A stretch of DNA of 64,000 nucleotides from Timema cristinae (taxonomy: Eukaryota > Arthropoda > Insecta > Phasmatodea > Timematidae), in the NCBI GenBank assembly GCA_039000515.1, contig JBCFYV010011135.1, forward strand, positions 20,734,927 through 20,798,926. The letters run 5' to 3'. The notes beneath the pieces are model-generated. The model saw only the letters and a program-made list of their open reading frames with translations. It had not been told where the DNA came from and made no database searches. The position numbers and the translations under genes were made by a program. This document shows positions 11,011 through 21,599 of the stretch, piece by piece (within the stretch, counting starts at the first letter, position 1; each line of letters begins with the position of its first letter).

Positions 11011-12183
11011 GGCTCTATGTGGTCCAGTAAGTTGGATACTCATTGTTTGACACTGTCTATTTTATTAATGTATAAGTTTTTGAATATCTATCAGAATATT
11101 CACATATATATTTTATATTTATATTAGATTAAATTTAGAGAACATTACCATAATGAGCGTTGAGTTCAGGGAAATAACCTTTTTTTGGAATAAAGAGACC
11201 ACTTCACACCCGATTAAGATACGAACCTTAATATCCCCATAATTGACTAGGCAGTCTCTTGCGTGCCTGACTACCTAGACGAAGGTTCACCCATTCCTGG
11301 ACCACTTGTCTGCATTACTTTTATATTATTATCCTGTATTCAGTTATATAAGCTTGTAAACCCCCCCCCCCCTTATTTATATAACAAATAAAAGTCAGGT
11401 TGGTCACAAGAGAGTTTATTTATTTCCAACAATAACAATACTCGATGAGAAAGAATGGGACTAGCCCAGCGTTAGGCGCAGACATCAGCACAATAAGGCC
11501 ATAATATAGTTATACACAAACAAGTGGTTAGGGGCATGACCCCGTGTACAAATATAGCCGTCTAAGGGGCCCACAGCATTAAGATACATTGAAATTGACC
11601 TTCGTACAAATCCGTAGCGTATAATGGTAATAATTGAAGATCCAAACAATAACCCCAGAACAACCGATAATCATAAGATCTAAACTACTCGCCATCAGCG
11701 ACTTCCAATAACTGACGTGTAAGGCAAGGTGCCCACTAAGAAGTTCCCAATACAACTATTCAAAGCCCCACAAAAGAGAGCCAATATCCATTACAATTTG
11801 GGGGCTTTCAGAATTCAGTGACTTAGCCACAAACAAACTAACAAACTAATTGCGTGGGCTCGCGACCCCTGGGTTGACTAACTAAGCCAGACTAATAGGA
11901 ATTCTAACTCCCCAACAATGAATAATAACGTAATCAGCCAACATGATAATACCAAACAGTTTAGCAAATACCCTGATTATCAAACATAGCAGCGATAATG
12001 GTTTCAAAACAATCCGTGAAGCGGATGAGTTACGCTAGCCTGAATAGTAATTTCTTTGAGCCCAGGTTGCCACGCCATGATCTCTACAAGAAAGGCCTGC
12101 AGCCTCAATATAAAATAAACAAAGTTAAATCATAAATATCACCCAAACAGTAATTTTAAACAAATCCAGGCCAAACAGAATAA

Positions 12184-12202
12184 CCTAAACCTAAACCTAA
12201 AC
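12184..12202 (+). repeat. (CCTAAA)3 short tandem repeat
   Basis: Three CCTAAA units, or TTTAGG on the minus strand, lie within the putative LTR. The unit resembles a telomere-type hexamer, but three units are too few to suggest telomeric origin. Confidence 0.6.
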
Positions 12203-12265
12203 TCACACTAAGTGCCTCACCTAGAGAATGTGGAGAAATGCGTACCATGGCTAAAGAGTCCTGCC

Positions 12266-12273
12266 ATTATATA
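12266..12273 (-). promoter_or_regulatory. TATA-box-like element
   Basis: The minus strand reads GTGTATATAATGGCAGG, directly downstream of the CpG-rich section. This is sequence appearance only. Confidence 0.35.
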
Positions 12274-13663
12274 CACATAGGTAGAGTCACGTGATCTCAC
12301 ATCGTGGGAAGCAGGACAGAGAGAGGGGGGAAGGGAGTGCACTGTTCTGGAACAACCTCCCATATTCCGGGCGTAATTTCAAATCACGCGCCGCCCGATG
12401 ACCGTTGATATCACTGCACTGTTGCCGGTGCGCACTGGTCTGCGCACGTCGATCGTCTTTTGTTTTCTCTTGGAGTGGGGGTAGGCCTAGAGGTGTAACC
12501 TCGGTTATGGTTACTCGGCTCAGTTGAAAACAAACCGGGCCGGGAAGTGTGTGATGTGTGGAGCTTCGTGGAGTAGTCAAATGGAGACAGAGTTGGTGAG
12601 TCAAACCACGCCTTTTCCTTCTATGGTGTGACTATGTCACAAGCTCACCAAACATAATCATTTGGTATAAGTTTGTATATAATTATTATTAATAACAATT
12701 TGTAATATACTATTTCTATTGCATTTAATATTTGAATGTGGGAATTTTTATTTAAAGACGATCTCCTTTTAGCATATTTAACTAACGCACATATTGATTT
12801 TGGAAAAAAAACATATATATTATAATCTTCTAATCAACTTCTGAGTAAAACCAAATGTTTTAAATTAACTGTGAATTTAAAGTTTTTATGTTCATGAAGA
12901 TCTTATGTACTATTAAAAAGTACTATTTAAAATATTGGTAATAATTCCTGAACCAAACGGCATCAAACAAGGAGGAAACAAGTATATCTAAAAGTAAATT
13001 ATCTTAAAATCTTTTAATCGGTCCCTTAAAGAGTGATTAGTGGAAACGTCAACGAGTAAAGTGGTGAGGATGATAAAATTCTAAAATATTTTACCATCTT
13101 TAACACACCTCTCTTTAATCTTTTTATTTACTCTAGATTATCAATTCAACCCTTTTTCTAATGAAACTGTTTCTTTGCCACTTCTAAAGTGATAATACTT
13201 CTTCTTTATTGCCACTTTTTTAACTATGCATATATATCTAGAGTATGGGTTCTATTAGTCCATTATACGGTTCGTCTTTTCTGAATCCATCTGAGATCTT
13301 ATGACACCCCCTTCTTACCCTGAACACACCCTCTCCAACACTTCCCTTCAGACCCACAAGGCGTGACGTGGGCGTCAAGCGACTGTCAGTCTCAGGGGCT
13401 CCCCCTCCTATCAGGGATTAATCCTCTATCCCTCTTCCTTTAGCAAGTCGGGGTCCAACCGCATGTCTTTTCTCTCCTTCGGGAAGCTACAGGCCAACCG
13501 AGGATCACTTCTCATTACCAAGTGTCAATCAATGTCGAAAGGTAGGAAACATTTCTCCGGACTTGAATACAGCCGAATCAGGTGGGAGTTTCCCGGAAGT
13601 TATTGTAAGAAACTTGAAACCAAGATTTCCCAGTTCTTATACCAAGAATAATCAGGTAATCCT

Positions 13664-13912
13664 CTTGGGTGGCCACGTGGTCTATCGCGCTACTCTCACG
13701 GTAGAATAGACTACCGATGACGCGTAGATTGAGGTTCAAAATCTCGGTAGGATGTACTGAGGGTAGTTCTAACAAAAAAAAAAAATTCTGCTCTCTCACC
13801 AAATAAATGTGGGTACATTTTCTAAAAATATAGCCTTTCAAATTACTAAAACCATCAGCGTAAATTAATACATAAGCCTATAACCTGAATGAATATTAAG
13901 ACGCAGTACAAA
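13664..13912 (+). mobile_element. SINE-C full-length copy
   Basis: Head GGGTGGCCACGTGGTCTATC, then GCGCTACTCTCACGGTAGAA, the TGAGGTTCAAAATCTCGGTA B-box region, body GTACTGAGGGTAGTTCT and a decayed tail ATAACCTGAATGAATATTAAG. The head is long and has type-II tRNA (Ser/Leu)-like spacing between its A and B boxes. The copy is old, with many substitutions. Confidence 0.8.
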
Positions 13913-13913
13913 A

Positions 13914-14450
13914 AAACTGGTTCTGGGTTTCTAAGAAAGGGTTGTCCAACTTTGATATTAGCTAAAGGCACAATTTTGTATTCTAAGTGTGTGTGTGTGG
14001 GGCCACACATGTGGAAATTAGGCCTATACAGTATCAACTTTTTTTAGTTGATAATATATTGCATTAAAAGTATTTTAATAGTTGATATACACTACGATAC
14101 ACAAAACAATACATTTTGTGCAATTTAAGCCCAATCAGGTTCAAAGAGTTCTTGAATGACGTTATATTTTTTTTTTTAAACTTTTATAACGCGTCGTGGG
14201 CCACAAAATGTGTTGCCAAGGGCAACGAATTGGACAGGCCTGCTGTAAGGCATCACTCTCGCAATATGCTGGACTGCTGATTATGGGAAAGGCCTTAAAC
14301 CCAGTTGGGTGTACTGAGAATAATTTTTCTTAATTTCATATTCTCCCTCCACTAAAATGCGAGTAAATTCTCTCTGAACACAACCCTTTAAATACCTTGC
14401 ATATTGGACTAATTAGTACTTAAACGTCTAAGACACGATGCTAAAAAAGA
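13914..14450 (+). mobile_element. SINE-C copy interrupted by a hAT-like element
   Basis: The head fragment (about 13914-13934, ending TTTCTAAG) and the rest of the SINE (GTAAGGCATCACTCTCGCAA, CCCAGTTGGGTGTACTGAGA, tail TTAGTACTTAAACGTCTAAG...ATGCTAA) are separated by the element at 13936-14246. Joined conceptually, the two parts have the order of an ordinary SINE-C. Confidence 0.55.
13936..14246. mobile_element. hAT-like non-autonomous element
   Basis: The left end AAGGGTTGTCCAACTTTGAT and the complement of the right end (CAGGCCTGTCCAATTCGTTG) form imperfect terminal inverted repeats. Subterminal GGGGCCACAC and GTGGGCCACAAAATG match the GGCCCAC subterminal style of hAT elements. Flanking TTCTAAG and CTGTAAG may be a diverged 8-bp target duplication. 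No transposase is encoded. Confidence 0.55.
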
Positions 14451-14724
14451 AAAAAGTCAAACATTTGATAAACAACCTTTTCTTCTAAATCATCTTGTAC
14501 CAGTTGGGCTACAAAGACAGGTATACCCCTCGTTAACATTTAAAGGTAGCTAGCTTACTTTGAAGTGTTTCAAAATGGTGTTGCTTATAAGATAATATCA
14601 TGTATTAAGTAGTTATGACTGCTACCTTTCAAGGTAAATGAAGTGTACAAAACTATATTTCATTTGACTATTATATTTTCTAAACATAATAAACTGCCAA
14701 GTAGTTCTACTTTAAACTTGAGTA

Positions 14725-14945
14725 CAGTAGCCCCGTGGCTTCTTTGGTGTTGACTGACAGCTCACAGCTGACTTCTGAAAGTTAACATTTAGGCATATGC
14801 CTAAATTTTGACTGTCAGAAGTGACAGCTGCTGCACACATGTTTTTGCAGATCATATGGTTCGGCATAGGGATATATAATTTTGTCTGGTAACTTTTCAA
14901 AGCCGTCAGCTGTCACTCAACACCAAAGAAGACATGGAGATACTG
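14725..14945 (+). mobile_element. Tc1/mariner-like MITE, complete copy
   Basis: A 221-bp element with imperfect TIRs of about 35 bp: CAGTAGCCCCGTGGCTTCTT at the left, and the complement of AAGAAGACATGGAGATACTG at the right. TA dinucleotides sit at 14723-14724 and 14946-14947. It is in the opposite orientation to the copy at the window start. It contains a perfect TAGGCATATGCCTA palindrome and no transposase. The 62-codon minus-strand frame is not a gene. Confidence 0.88.
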
Positions 14946-15884
14946 TAGTTTTATTTATTTAAACCTGGTGTTTGGGTCTCACACGGTATTAGTTTTCCGA
15001 CTCGTACTATACCGGCATGTCTATGGTAGGGAGGTTGATTCATGAAGCTAGAACTTGCGTTCAGAGAGGTGAATTTCTCAAATTTAGATTTTATATTTAT
15101 CTATTCAATATTTATGATTTTGAGGTAGCTTTCTTCCATACTGGCTTCCTAATCATCACCCGATGGAAAAATTATTTATAGATGCGTACAGATATCCAAC
15201 AGAACATCGTAAAGCAACACCTACGCGTCAAGTTTTGACGGCACAGCGTAACAACGCTTCGTAACACTGTATCGCTCACTCATATTTCACCACCTTTTCT
15301 TTGTTTGGATGGAACTGTGCAACATCAGATTATCTCTCATTGTGGTTAGTTATAGTTGTTTGTAAATATGCAGTGGAATGAAAATAATATTCTAAATTTT
15401 ATAGAACTATTTCGAAAAAAGAAAATTGTATGAAATACAAAGCTTCCTACTTATTATAATAAAGTGAAAAAAAAAAATAGTAACACTTGAGAAGAAATTG
15501 CTGCAAAATCAAATACTACAGAAGATAAAAGCAAGAAAAAATGAATGCCTTACTGTCAACGCTTAGGCGGGAAATGGCGAAAATAAATACTGGGATTGCA
15601 TTGTGTTAGCGTAAGTTTGCACAAGTGATACGCGTTGGTGTTGCGTTACGATGTTCCATTTCATGTCCATACAAATCCTAGGACAAGGTCTAAATTATAA
15701 TTAGCATATATTTAGGCAATTGGGCGTAAAGTGAAGGAGAGAGTGGAGATTAATTACTTTATTTTGCTGTTTTGGTTTCCAATGGGAGGTTGTGATGGCT
15801 AATTACTTGTAGAAAAATAAGTGCTGATAAATTAGATGAAACCTAATAAAACAATCCCGCACAATCATGAAAATTTCTGCTGGG

Positions 15885-15960
15885 GCCAACCCACTTCGGT
15901 GTCATAGTTAGCTAACGCGCTAGTTTCGTGTTTATTTAGGCTCCCGAGGACGTTTGGAAA
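15885..15960 (+). repeat. SINE-B head fragment
   Basis: CACTTCGGTGTCATAGTTAG CTAACGCGCT...CTCCCGAGGACG matches the first part of SINE-B (GCCTCGGTGGCGTAGTTGGC TAACGCGC...TGCCGAGGACGG). It then stops and gives way to LINE-derived sequence. Confidence 0.65.
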
Positions 15961-16010
15961 GGTTGAATAAGTCTGGGGTGAGAACCTCAGTATGAATATA
16001 TAGGGCCAAT

Positions 16011-16406
16011 GAGGAGGAATTGCAAGAAAGATGGGGAACCAGTGGAACTGGTAGAAGAACATTTTCACTGTTACCGTCGATAATGTAAAGAGTAGAACTA
16101 AAACATTGCAATCCTTCTCAGGGTCTCGTTCATTTCCGGACTGGCAAGGTACCGCATACATCTTATTTATACAAACAGTGACTGGCAGCAAGTCCAACAT
16201 GTGATTGTGGAGGGCTGGAAAAGCCAGAACATGTGGTTCTGGCATGACCTGAAGAGAAGGAGCTTAGGAGAGAATTTGAAGAATGACTCATTGGGAAGAC
16301 AGTTTGGATAATGATAAGGAATGAGAATGAATGCAAGCAGCTAAATATCTTGGTGGACAAAGGGTTTAAAGAGGAGAAAGAGAGATATTTTGGGGAATAC
16401 TGGTGA
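16011..16406 (+). pseudogene. LINE ORF2 C-terminal relic (R1/Jockey-like)
   Basis: A single plus-strand frame runs for about 130 codons with four internal stops, one TAA and three TGA. It starts EEELQERWGTSGTGRRTFSL, continues through VHFRTGKVPHTSYLYKQ, then SPTCDCGGLEKPEHVV, and ends near the tyrosine-tryptophan before a fifth stop. The CxC...H pattern followed by a lost cysteine position is the C-terminal zinc-knuckle-like region found after the RT/RNase H region in R1/Jockey-group LINEs. Two of the TGA codons fall where W or R is usual, which suggests plain point decay. Minus-strand frames of 95-126 codons here (15865-16649) are shadows. Confidence 0.75.
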
Positions 16407-16439
16407 GGAGGGGTATTGCCAACCGTGGTGCTCGACCAA

Positions 16440-17400
16440 GATAGGATCAATCAGGTGGAGATAACTCAAGCGGAGTTTCAAAGACCTCTGAAGTAAGTTC
16501 GAGTGAAAATTAAGTGTAATTTGAATGAAGTAATTAGGGAGATAGTGTCGATCGTATACAAATGCACATATAATTACAAGTGACAAAGAAACTGACAAGC
16601 AGAAGCAACAAGATGAGGCTAGCCGCGGTGCGTCTGGAAGGTGGACCATTGCCGGAGCTTCCAGTCTCTGGGGTGACTGAATAAAAGTGACGGCCCACCC
16701 AAAAGTCAGCGTGTGGCGTTAAAATTCAGGAAGATGACTCAAGAAGAAGACTGAGTTCACCCCAAGGCAAACCAGCTCCTTATTCTTGAAATCAAGAAAA
16801 ATATGGAGAGGACAGTGGATGAGCCTTTGAGATCATCGGAAGAAGGGAAGTTTGCAAATGCAGCCAACGTGCACCAGGAAGGACTAAAGTATTATTAAGT
16901 AATATCATAAAAGAATATCTAATAAGTTTGGTCCAACAATAGTGTAATGTAATCTAGGATAAACCAGTCACTAGGATAAATTATGGAAATAATTAAATCT
17001 TATTAGATTAGCTTAGAATAGTATAGATCAAGTTAAGATATTTCAGGCCAGTGGTTTCACTAGTAAGTAGCAGGATCTTTATCTTCTATGAGGCACCACC
17101 CCAGGTGGTGGATAAGGGAAGGCTCACCACAGTTGGTGAGTGCCTGGTGACAAATGGTAACGGTGAGCTATAGGAGTGCCAGTTGTAGTGCGTACAGGGG
17201 AAACTAAAAATACCCGGGATGGACTGAATGGAGTGATACAAAAATAGTAAGTGGAAAAAAAAATTATAACTATTTAAATAGTATTAGGAGTCAACAATAC
17301 CAGATTAGATAAATTAAATAAATGGGATACAAGAAAATTGAGCAATTAACTTTTGGAGAAAAATAGGACACGGGTTAGATTATAAAAGGTTAAAAAAAAA
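16440..17400 (+). other. Probable 3' untranslated part of the LINE relic, or unclassified
   Basis: Purine-rich, relatively G-rich sequence directly follows the LINE frame and contains the palindromic CACCACCCCAGGTGGTG at about 17094-17110. No open frame stands out. It reaches to a SINE-like tail at 17417. The assignment to the LINE is inferred from position. Confidence 0.35.
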
Positions 17401-17411
17401 TGTGCTGGTTA

Positions 17412-17520
17412 ATTTCCTCTATACTCAACCCTTCTAGTTCCTAACCCATTAGCGTTATTTGTACTTTAGCGTGTAACATGATGGGGTGGTAGGACGCGGT
17501 GCTAAGTACTATTAGTATTA
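17412..17520 (+). repeat. SINE-B/C-type 3' tail, or LINE 3' end sharing that tail
   Basis: AATTTCCTCTATACTCAACC, then TTCCTAACCCATTAGCGTTA and GGTAGGACGCGGTGCTAA match the final ~100 bases of SINE-B. It lies about 1 kb downstream of the LINE relic with no SINE head directly in front of it. Confidence 0.65.
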
Positions 17521-17539
17521 TCTGTTGGTGCCATATCAA

Positions 17540-18250
17540 TTTGATAAAGTTTAAACGTTTTATTTATTCTCAAAAGTAAAAATTGTTGCGTATATAGTTT
17601 TTGAGTGATTCAATACTAAAAATTAAACTCTTTAACTGTATAGAAACCTCTTGGTGACTTTAATCGACATTTTTTTGTGAACACCGTATTTAAAGATATC
17701 AAACAACTTATTAAATAAAGCGGGATTTCTAAGCATATGCAACGCGTATCAATGCTCTAATAGACATCCGCCTTAAGTTGATGGAAGGGTACGCACGAAA
17801 AAGACCAGTTTTTTTTTTAATTATTTCTTATGGCAAAACATTTTTGGCTAAATAAATAAAATATTGCTCCAGTACAAACACATTTAAATTTTCATTACAT
17901 GTTGAAATTAACATTGCGTAAATATCCAAGATAAGAAGATTTTTAAATTAAGATAAATGTTGTGATTAAATTTTGATCACAACACTTGACCAATATTCAA
18001 GAAGTTTTGAAGTCGCATGTGAAGAAAATTGAATTCTATGTATGTACTAGAGCAATGTTTTATTTTAATATCGGCAAAAAAACAACATTAAATCTGAAAA
18101 AACCCTGATTTATTTTTCTCACATTTCTTCCATTCCACCTTAAAAGCACCGTGTACCTTAACACCTTTAAGAATCAATGCAGATGTCCAGAAAACTCCAC
18201 GTTATTAAATAACGATTGTTTTTTATAGCACTGTAACTATTTATTCGCTG
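17540..18250. other. AT-rich stretch without recognised features
   Basis: No gene, SINE box or clear repeat seen. Confidence 0.45.
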
Positions 18251-18256
18251 TGTTTA

Positions 18257-18407
18257 GTGCCAGTTCTCCACCGTGGTTCGGATCCCACGTTAAACTGTAG
18301 GTCCTCCATTTCATCTCACAATTACCTTACCATTAGACATTAGCATAAGTGCGTAGAACCCGAACGGGTAGTAAGACGTGGTGCTAATAATAGTAATAAT
18401 AATAATT
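18257..18407 (+). mobile_element. SINE-A copy, 5'-truncated
   Basis: Starts inside the body at GTGCCAGTTCTCCACCGTGG and runs through GATCCCACGTTAAACTGTAG to the tail ACCCGAACGGGTAGTAAGAC and a short (TAA)n with one TAG. The tRNA head is missing. Confidence 0.85.
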
Positions 18408-18446
18408 TACACGCAAATATACTAATTACGCTAATATCTTGTTTTT

Positions 18447-18665
18447 TAAATTGAAAAATGACACCTTGACACAGGAATTGAACCCGGGACCTATGGTTTA
18501 GTACGTCGAAGATCTACCCGCTGAGCTATCCAAGAATCATTTCATGCCCAGGGTCGTTATCCACTCATATTTTAAGGCAGAGCTGGGATGGACATGCGGA
18601 AATCACAAGCTATATATCAAAGGTTCCGTGTTCGATTCCTATGTCCAGGTGTCATTTTCTTTTCA
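18447..18665. repeat. Head-to-head pair of tRNA-like SINE fragments
   Basis: Left part, minus strand (18447-18535): GGATAGCTCAGCGGGTAGAT (A box), GTCCCGGGTTCAATTCCTGT (B box), then GTGTCATTTTTCAATTT. Right part, plus strand (about 18575-18665): GCAGAGCTGGGATGGACATG, GTTCCGTGTTCGATTCCTAT, GTCCAGGTGTCATTTTC. The outer ends therefore form an inverted repeat of about 45 bp. It is neither SINE-A, B nor C, and an intact tRNA is excluded because neither acceptor stem pairs. Confidence 0.55.
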
Positions 18666-18749
18666 ATTTAAATAACATTTTTAGATGTGGCTTTAACTGT
18701 AATTAACATATATGATAATTATTTAATCAATCATGGAATTGCGCAAATT

Positions 18750-18946
18750 GATTTAGGGATTACAAAGGTTATTTTTATTGGAGGTGTACCCAAATTTTCA
18801 TGAACGAAAAGGGGAAAACCATTTTCTAAAAAACTTCCTCAATACACCCAAACGATATTCGAACCTTGCCCTCGTATTGCTACTATACTCTACCACGAGC
18901 ATAGCGCGTTACAACTTATGCCCATCGAAGTGGGTAACTCATTAGT
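18750..18946 (-). mobile_element. SINE-C copy, 3'-incomplete
   Basis: On the minus strand, CCACTTCGATGGGCATAAGT, CGCGCTATGCTCGTGGTAGA, the GGTTCGAATATCGTTTGGGT B-box area and GTATTGAGGAAG body are recognisable. It ends at the complement of GATTTAGGGATTACAAAGG. The terminal hairpin tail is absent. Confidence 0.7.
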
Positions 18947-18949
18947 TAA

Positions 18950-19860
18950 TTCATAAATATGATTCACATTATAATTAATCCCAAAGGAATCAATATGTTC
19001 TTATATTATCAAAAAAAACTTTACATCTAATTTCTTTGATTTAAAATAATATGTCAATCAACAGATGGAACCAAACTAAGAGAAAGAGGTTGGAAATATA
19101 GTTATATCCTTCCGCATCCAGATAAAGTGACATTTAACAGTTTAATTAAGGTTAACAACAGAAAATTCTAGAATAATTGACGAGTATTCCATAGGTTTAA
19201 AAGCTTCAGAACTGACATTCTTAAAATAAGTATATTTTTTCCATTTCCACGTGTTAGTATCTGATCCAGTTGTACGCATGCTCTTAATAAAAATTGTTTT
19301 ATTTGAGAGCTGTCTTTTACTTGAAGGAAAATATCATCACACTAGCATTTTTTTAATCATTATTAATATCTCAGTAGGAGAATATTTCTCTTCAAACAGG
19401 CGCTGCCTTTAAAATAAAATTTGTGTACAAATGAGAACAAAATTAATTATATATTGTTTTATAACCATTCTCATGTAATTACTTTCCCTAAATTCCTTTG
19501 CTATTTCCAGTTGCTATAGCTATTTTGTGGCTCCGATAATACAAACCCACCTCTTACTTAATCTAAGTCGGTACTATTGATTCTAGAACAAAGCGGGTGG
19601 GGGGGAAAGGGAAGTATTTATCTGCACCGAATCCTAAAACTTAATTACTTGTCTGGAAATAAAGGGTAGTGTTGGGAATACTGATGCAGTCTGTATATTT
19701 GTTCCACACTCATTAAATGGTTCCTTCAAAGCTCTCGACTAGTGCAATTCTGCCTTCCCTGATGGAATACATACACACTGTTTAAAAAGAATAAGGCCCC
19801 TTTAAAGAGCTTTATGGGAGCTACAGTTAGTATTGGAAAGTTCAAGATATACATAATGTT
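18950..19860. other. AT-rich stretch without recognised features
   Basis: No supported features. A poly-G/A tract GGGTGGGGGGGAAAGGG lies near 19596. Confidence 0.4.
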
Positions 19861-19866
19861 AAATTA

Positions 19867-20176
19867 TATTATTATTATTATTATATTATTATTATTATTA
19901 TTAGCACCGCGTCTTACTACCCGTACGGGTTATACGCACTTACGCTAATGTGTAATGGTAGGGTGATCGTGAGATGAAATGGACCACAGTTTAACGTGGA
20001 ATCGAACCACGGTGAAGGCCTGGAATTTCTCACATTCTCAAGTTGTAATTAATACACATCTTTTCAGAGGTGAAGTAAGTGTTGTGTAATCATATTGACC
20101 TGTGCTATGACCTGGGATTGAACTCCAGACCCCCAGCACAGAAGTCTGACTCCTTACCCTTAGACCACCAGGTCAC
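19867..20176 (-). mobile_element. SINE-A2 full-length copy
   Basis: Minus-strand SINE-A with the head complementary to TTACCCTTAGACCACCAGGTCAC, B box complement GGGATTGAACTCC, tail ACCCGTACGGGTAGTAAGAC and a long (TAA)n (19867-19901). In the body it has the extra GTGTATTAATTACAACTTGA segment that defines the A2 subfamily, also seen at 48.5 and 52.3 kb. Confidence 0.9.
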
Positions 20177-20199
20177 CCAATCAATAATTAATTATTTCC

Positions 20200-20620
20200 C
20201 ATCTTTGATCTATCGAGTACCTAAAACACTGATTTTGAAAGTAAAGATTATTTAAAAGAGACTCTTTTTACTAAAAAAAATCCTCGTATATATTCAGCAT
20301 TTTCTAGGAAAAAAAAGGTCGTTCAAAGAGTCATTCAAACGAAAATCAGTGTACGATAGTAAGCAAGCTACTATTAAAGCCATCACAATAGAAGTAAGTT
20401 TGGTTTGAATTAATTTCGAGGTTCAGGTGACCCTATATGTAAGTAATTGTATTATGAGTGCGTGTTGGGAATATTCCATTTTCTCGTACGTTTGATTTAG
20501 GGATGCATCGCATGAAGGTATCGGATTATCTTATTTCTTTGAGGGCGTCGCTTTGTCTTCCTTATTCTATTGGCTAGATTATATGAATAACAACTTTATT
20601 AGTTGTATCAGACCTTTGCA
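20200..20620. other. Unclassified sequence
   Basis: No recognised repeat, RNA or coding signal. Confidence 0.35.
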
Positions 20621-20629
20621 CTTCCATTA

Positions 20630-20825
20630 TTAGAAAGATGAAACGTTGGGTCGAGATTACGTAAGGTAAATCACACGAAGGAATACTAACTGGAATGGGT
20701 CACATTTTGAAAGAAATTACTTATTGAATTATGTCATAAAAGGAAAATTGGAAGGGAAAAGGAGAGCCCAACGAATGCTAATGATAGATGTCCTGGAACA
20801 AAAAGGAGTTTCAGGATATAAAATA
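20630..20825 (+). pseudogene. LINE-G relic, C-terminal fragment
   Basis: One frame gives NYLLNYVIKGKLEGKRRAQR followed by MLMIDVLEQKGVSGYK (about 20688-20820). This fits the conserved LINE motif of a tryptophan-containing stretch, N(C/Y)L, then VI(E/K)GK(V/L)EGKRR and a D(V/D)L segment. Just upstream, RKMKRWVEIT, a stop, then GKSHEGIL resembles the preceding part. The same domain is present at 29.8-30.35 kb. Confidence 0.65.
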
Positions 20826-20839
20826 AAATGTACGATAAA

Positions 20840-21595
20840 ATCGTATGAACGTTCTCATATTGTGTCGTCATTATAGCCTCATTTTTTTTTTCAAAAATAG
20901 GTTTTTAGTATGCTACGATTAAAATGTTGAATTTTAAACTAAGTTGTTCAAATATATTTAGCAAAATTTAGTTTTAAAAAAATATCTAAATTATCTTTAA
21001 TTTATTTATTATTTGTAAAAATAAAAATATACTCTTATAAATCAGTTAAAATTATTAAAAGATTCTCATTTTCAATTCAGTATTAAAGGTCAATTTCCGA
21101 AATATTCAAATGTTCTATAGTTTGCTGTTAGTAAACTACGATTAAATTATTTTATTTTAGATAGAAAATATTATTTATATTTAAAATAATATACCGATAT
21201 CAATTTTGAACCAAATTGCTAGTGTAAGTTTTCAAAATATTAATATTTAAAAATAGTCACTAAACAAATCATGGCCAAATTTTTACCCCAGATCAAATAT
21301 ACGGCTTTATTTGTCATGTGCATTTCAAAGAATCCCCGTAAATTCATTTTAAACAAAATTTTCATAACTATTTTTAAAAATCACACTTCGGTAAAAATTA
21401 TTTATTGAATTTTTTTTACCTTAAAAAAAAAGTATACATGGTTAGTCGTCATGTCAAACACTCGCAAGATACCTATTTTGTAATAAATCATTAGAGCCAT
21501 TTTAAAAACATTTGGATGAAAAAATTCTCTCATCAGTAGGCTATCCATAATTGAAAGGCTAGGGTAAACCAAAATTAGTTTTGTGCCCCCCCACC
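20840..21595. other. Very AT-rich stretch without recognised features
   Basis: Poly-A/T-rich sequence with a 67-codon minus-strand frame of no evident meaning. Confidence 0.4.
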
Positions 21596-21599
21596 TTTT

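Larger units (their letters stand above)
11404..12642 (-). mobile_element. Candidate solo LTR or other promoter-bearing element
   Basis: GTCACAAG occurs at 11404-11411 and again at 12635-12642, bracketing about 1.2 kb. Read on the minus strand, the block opens with a G+C- and CpG-rich section (about 12296-12620), has a TATATAAT box at about 12266-12273, and ends close to AATAAATAAA signals (complement of 11415-11425). That order (upstream promoter, TATA, transcribed part, polyadenylation signal) fits an LTR. I did not find convincing TG...CA ends or a second LTR, so a cellular promoter or another element remains possible. The 105-codon frame at 12287-12604 has no recognised domain. Confidence 0.4.

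Noticed and set aside
12287..12604. 105-codon minus-strand frame in a GC-richer block
   Set aside because: No recognised domain. GC-rich composition lowers stop frequency, and the TATA-like box lies downstream of the frame rather than upstream.
15865..16649. Three overlapping minus-strand frames of 95-126 codons
   Set aside because: They are opposite-strand shadows of the plus-strand LINE relic, which has the recognisable motifs.
18470..18535. Possible tRNA gene with clear A and B boxes on the minus strand
   Set aside because: No pairing acceptor stem, and it is followed by a repeat tail shared with an inverted partner 40 bases away.
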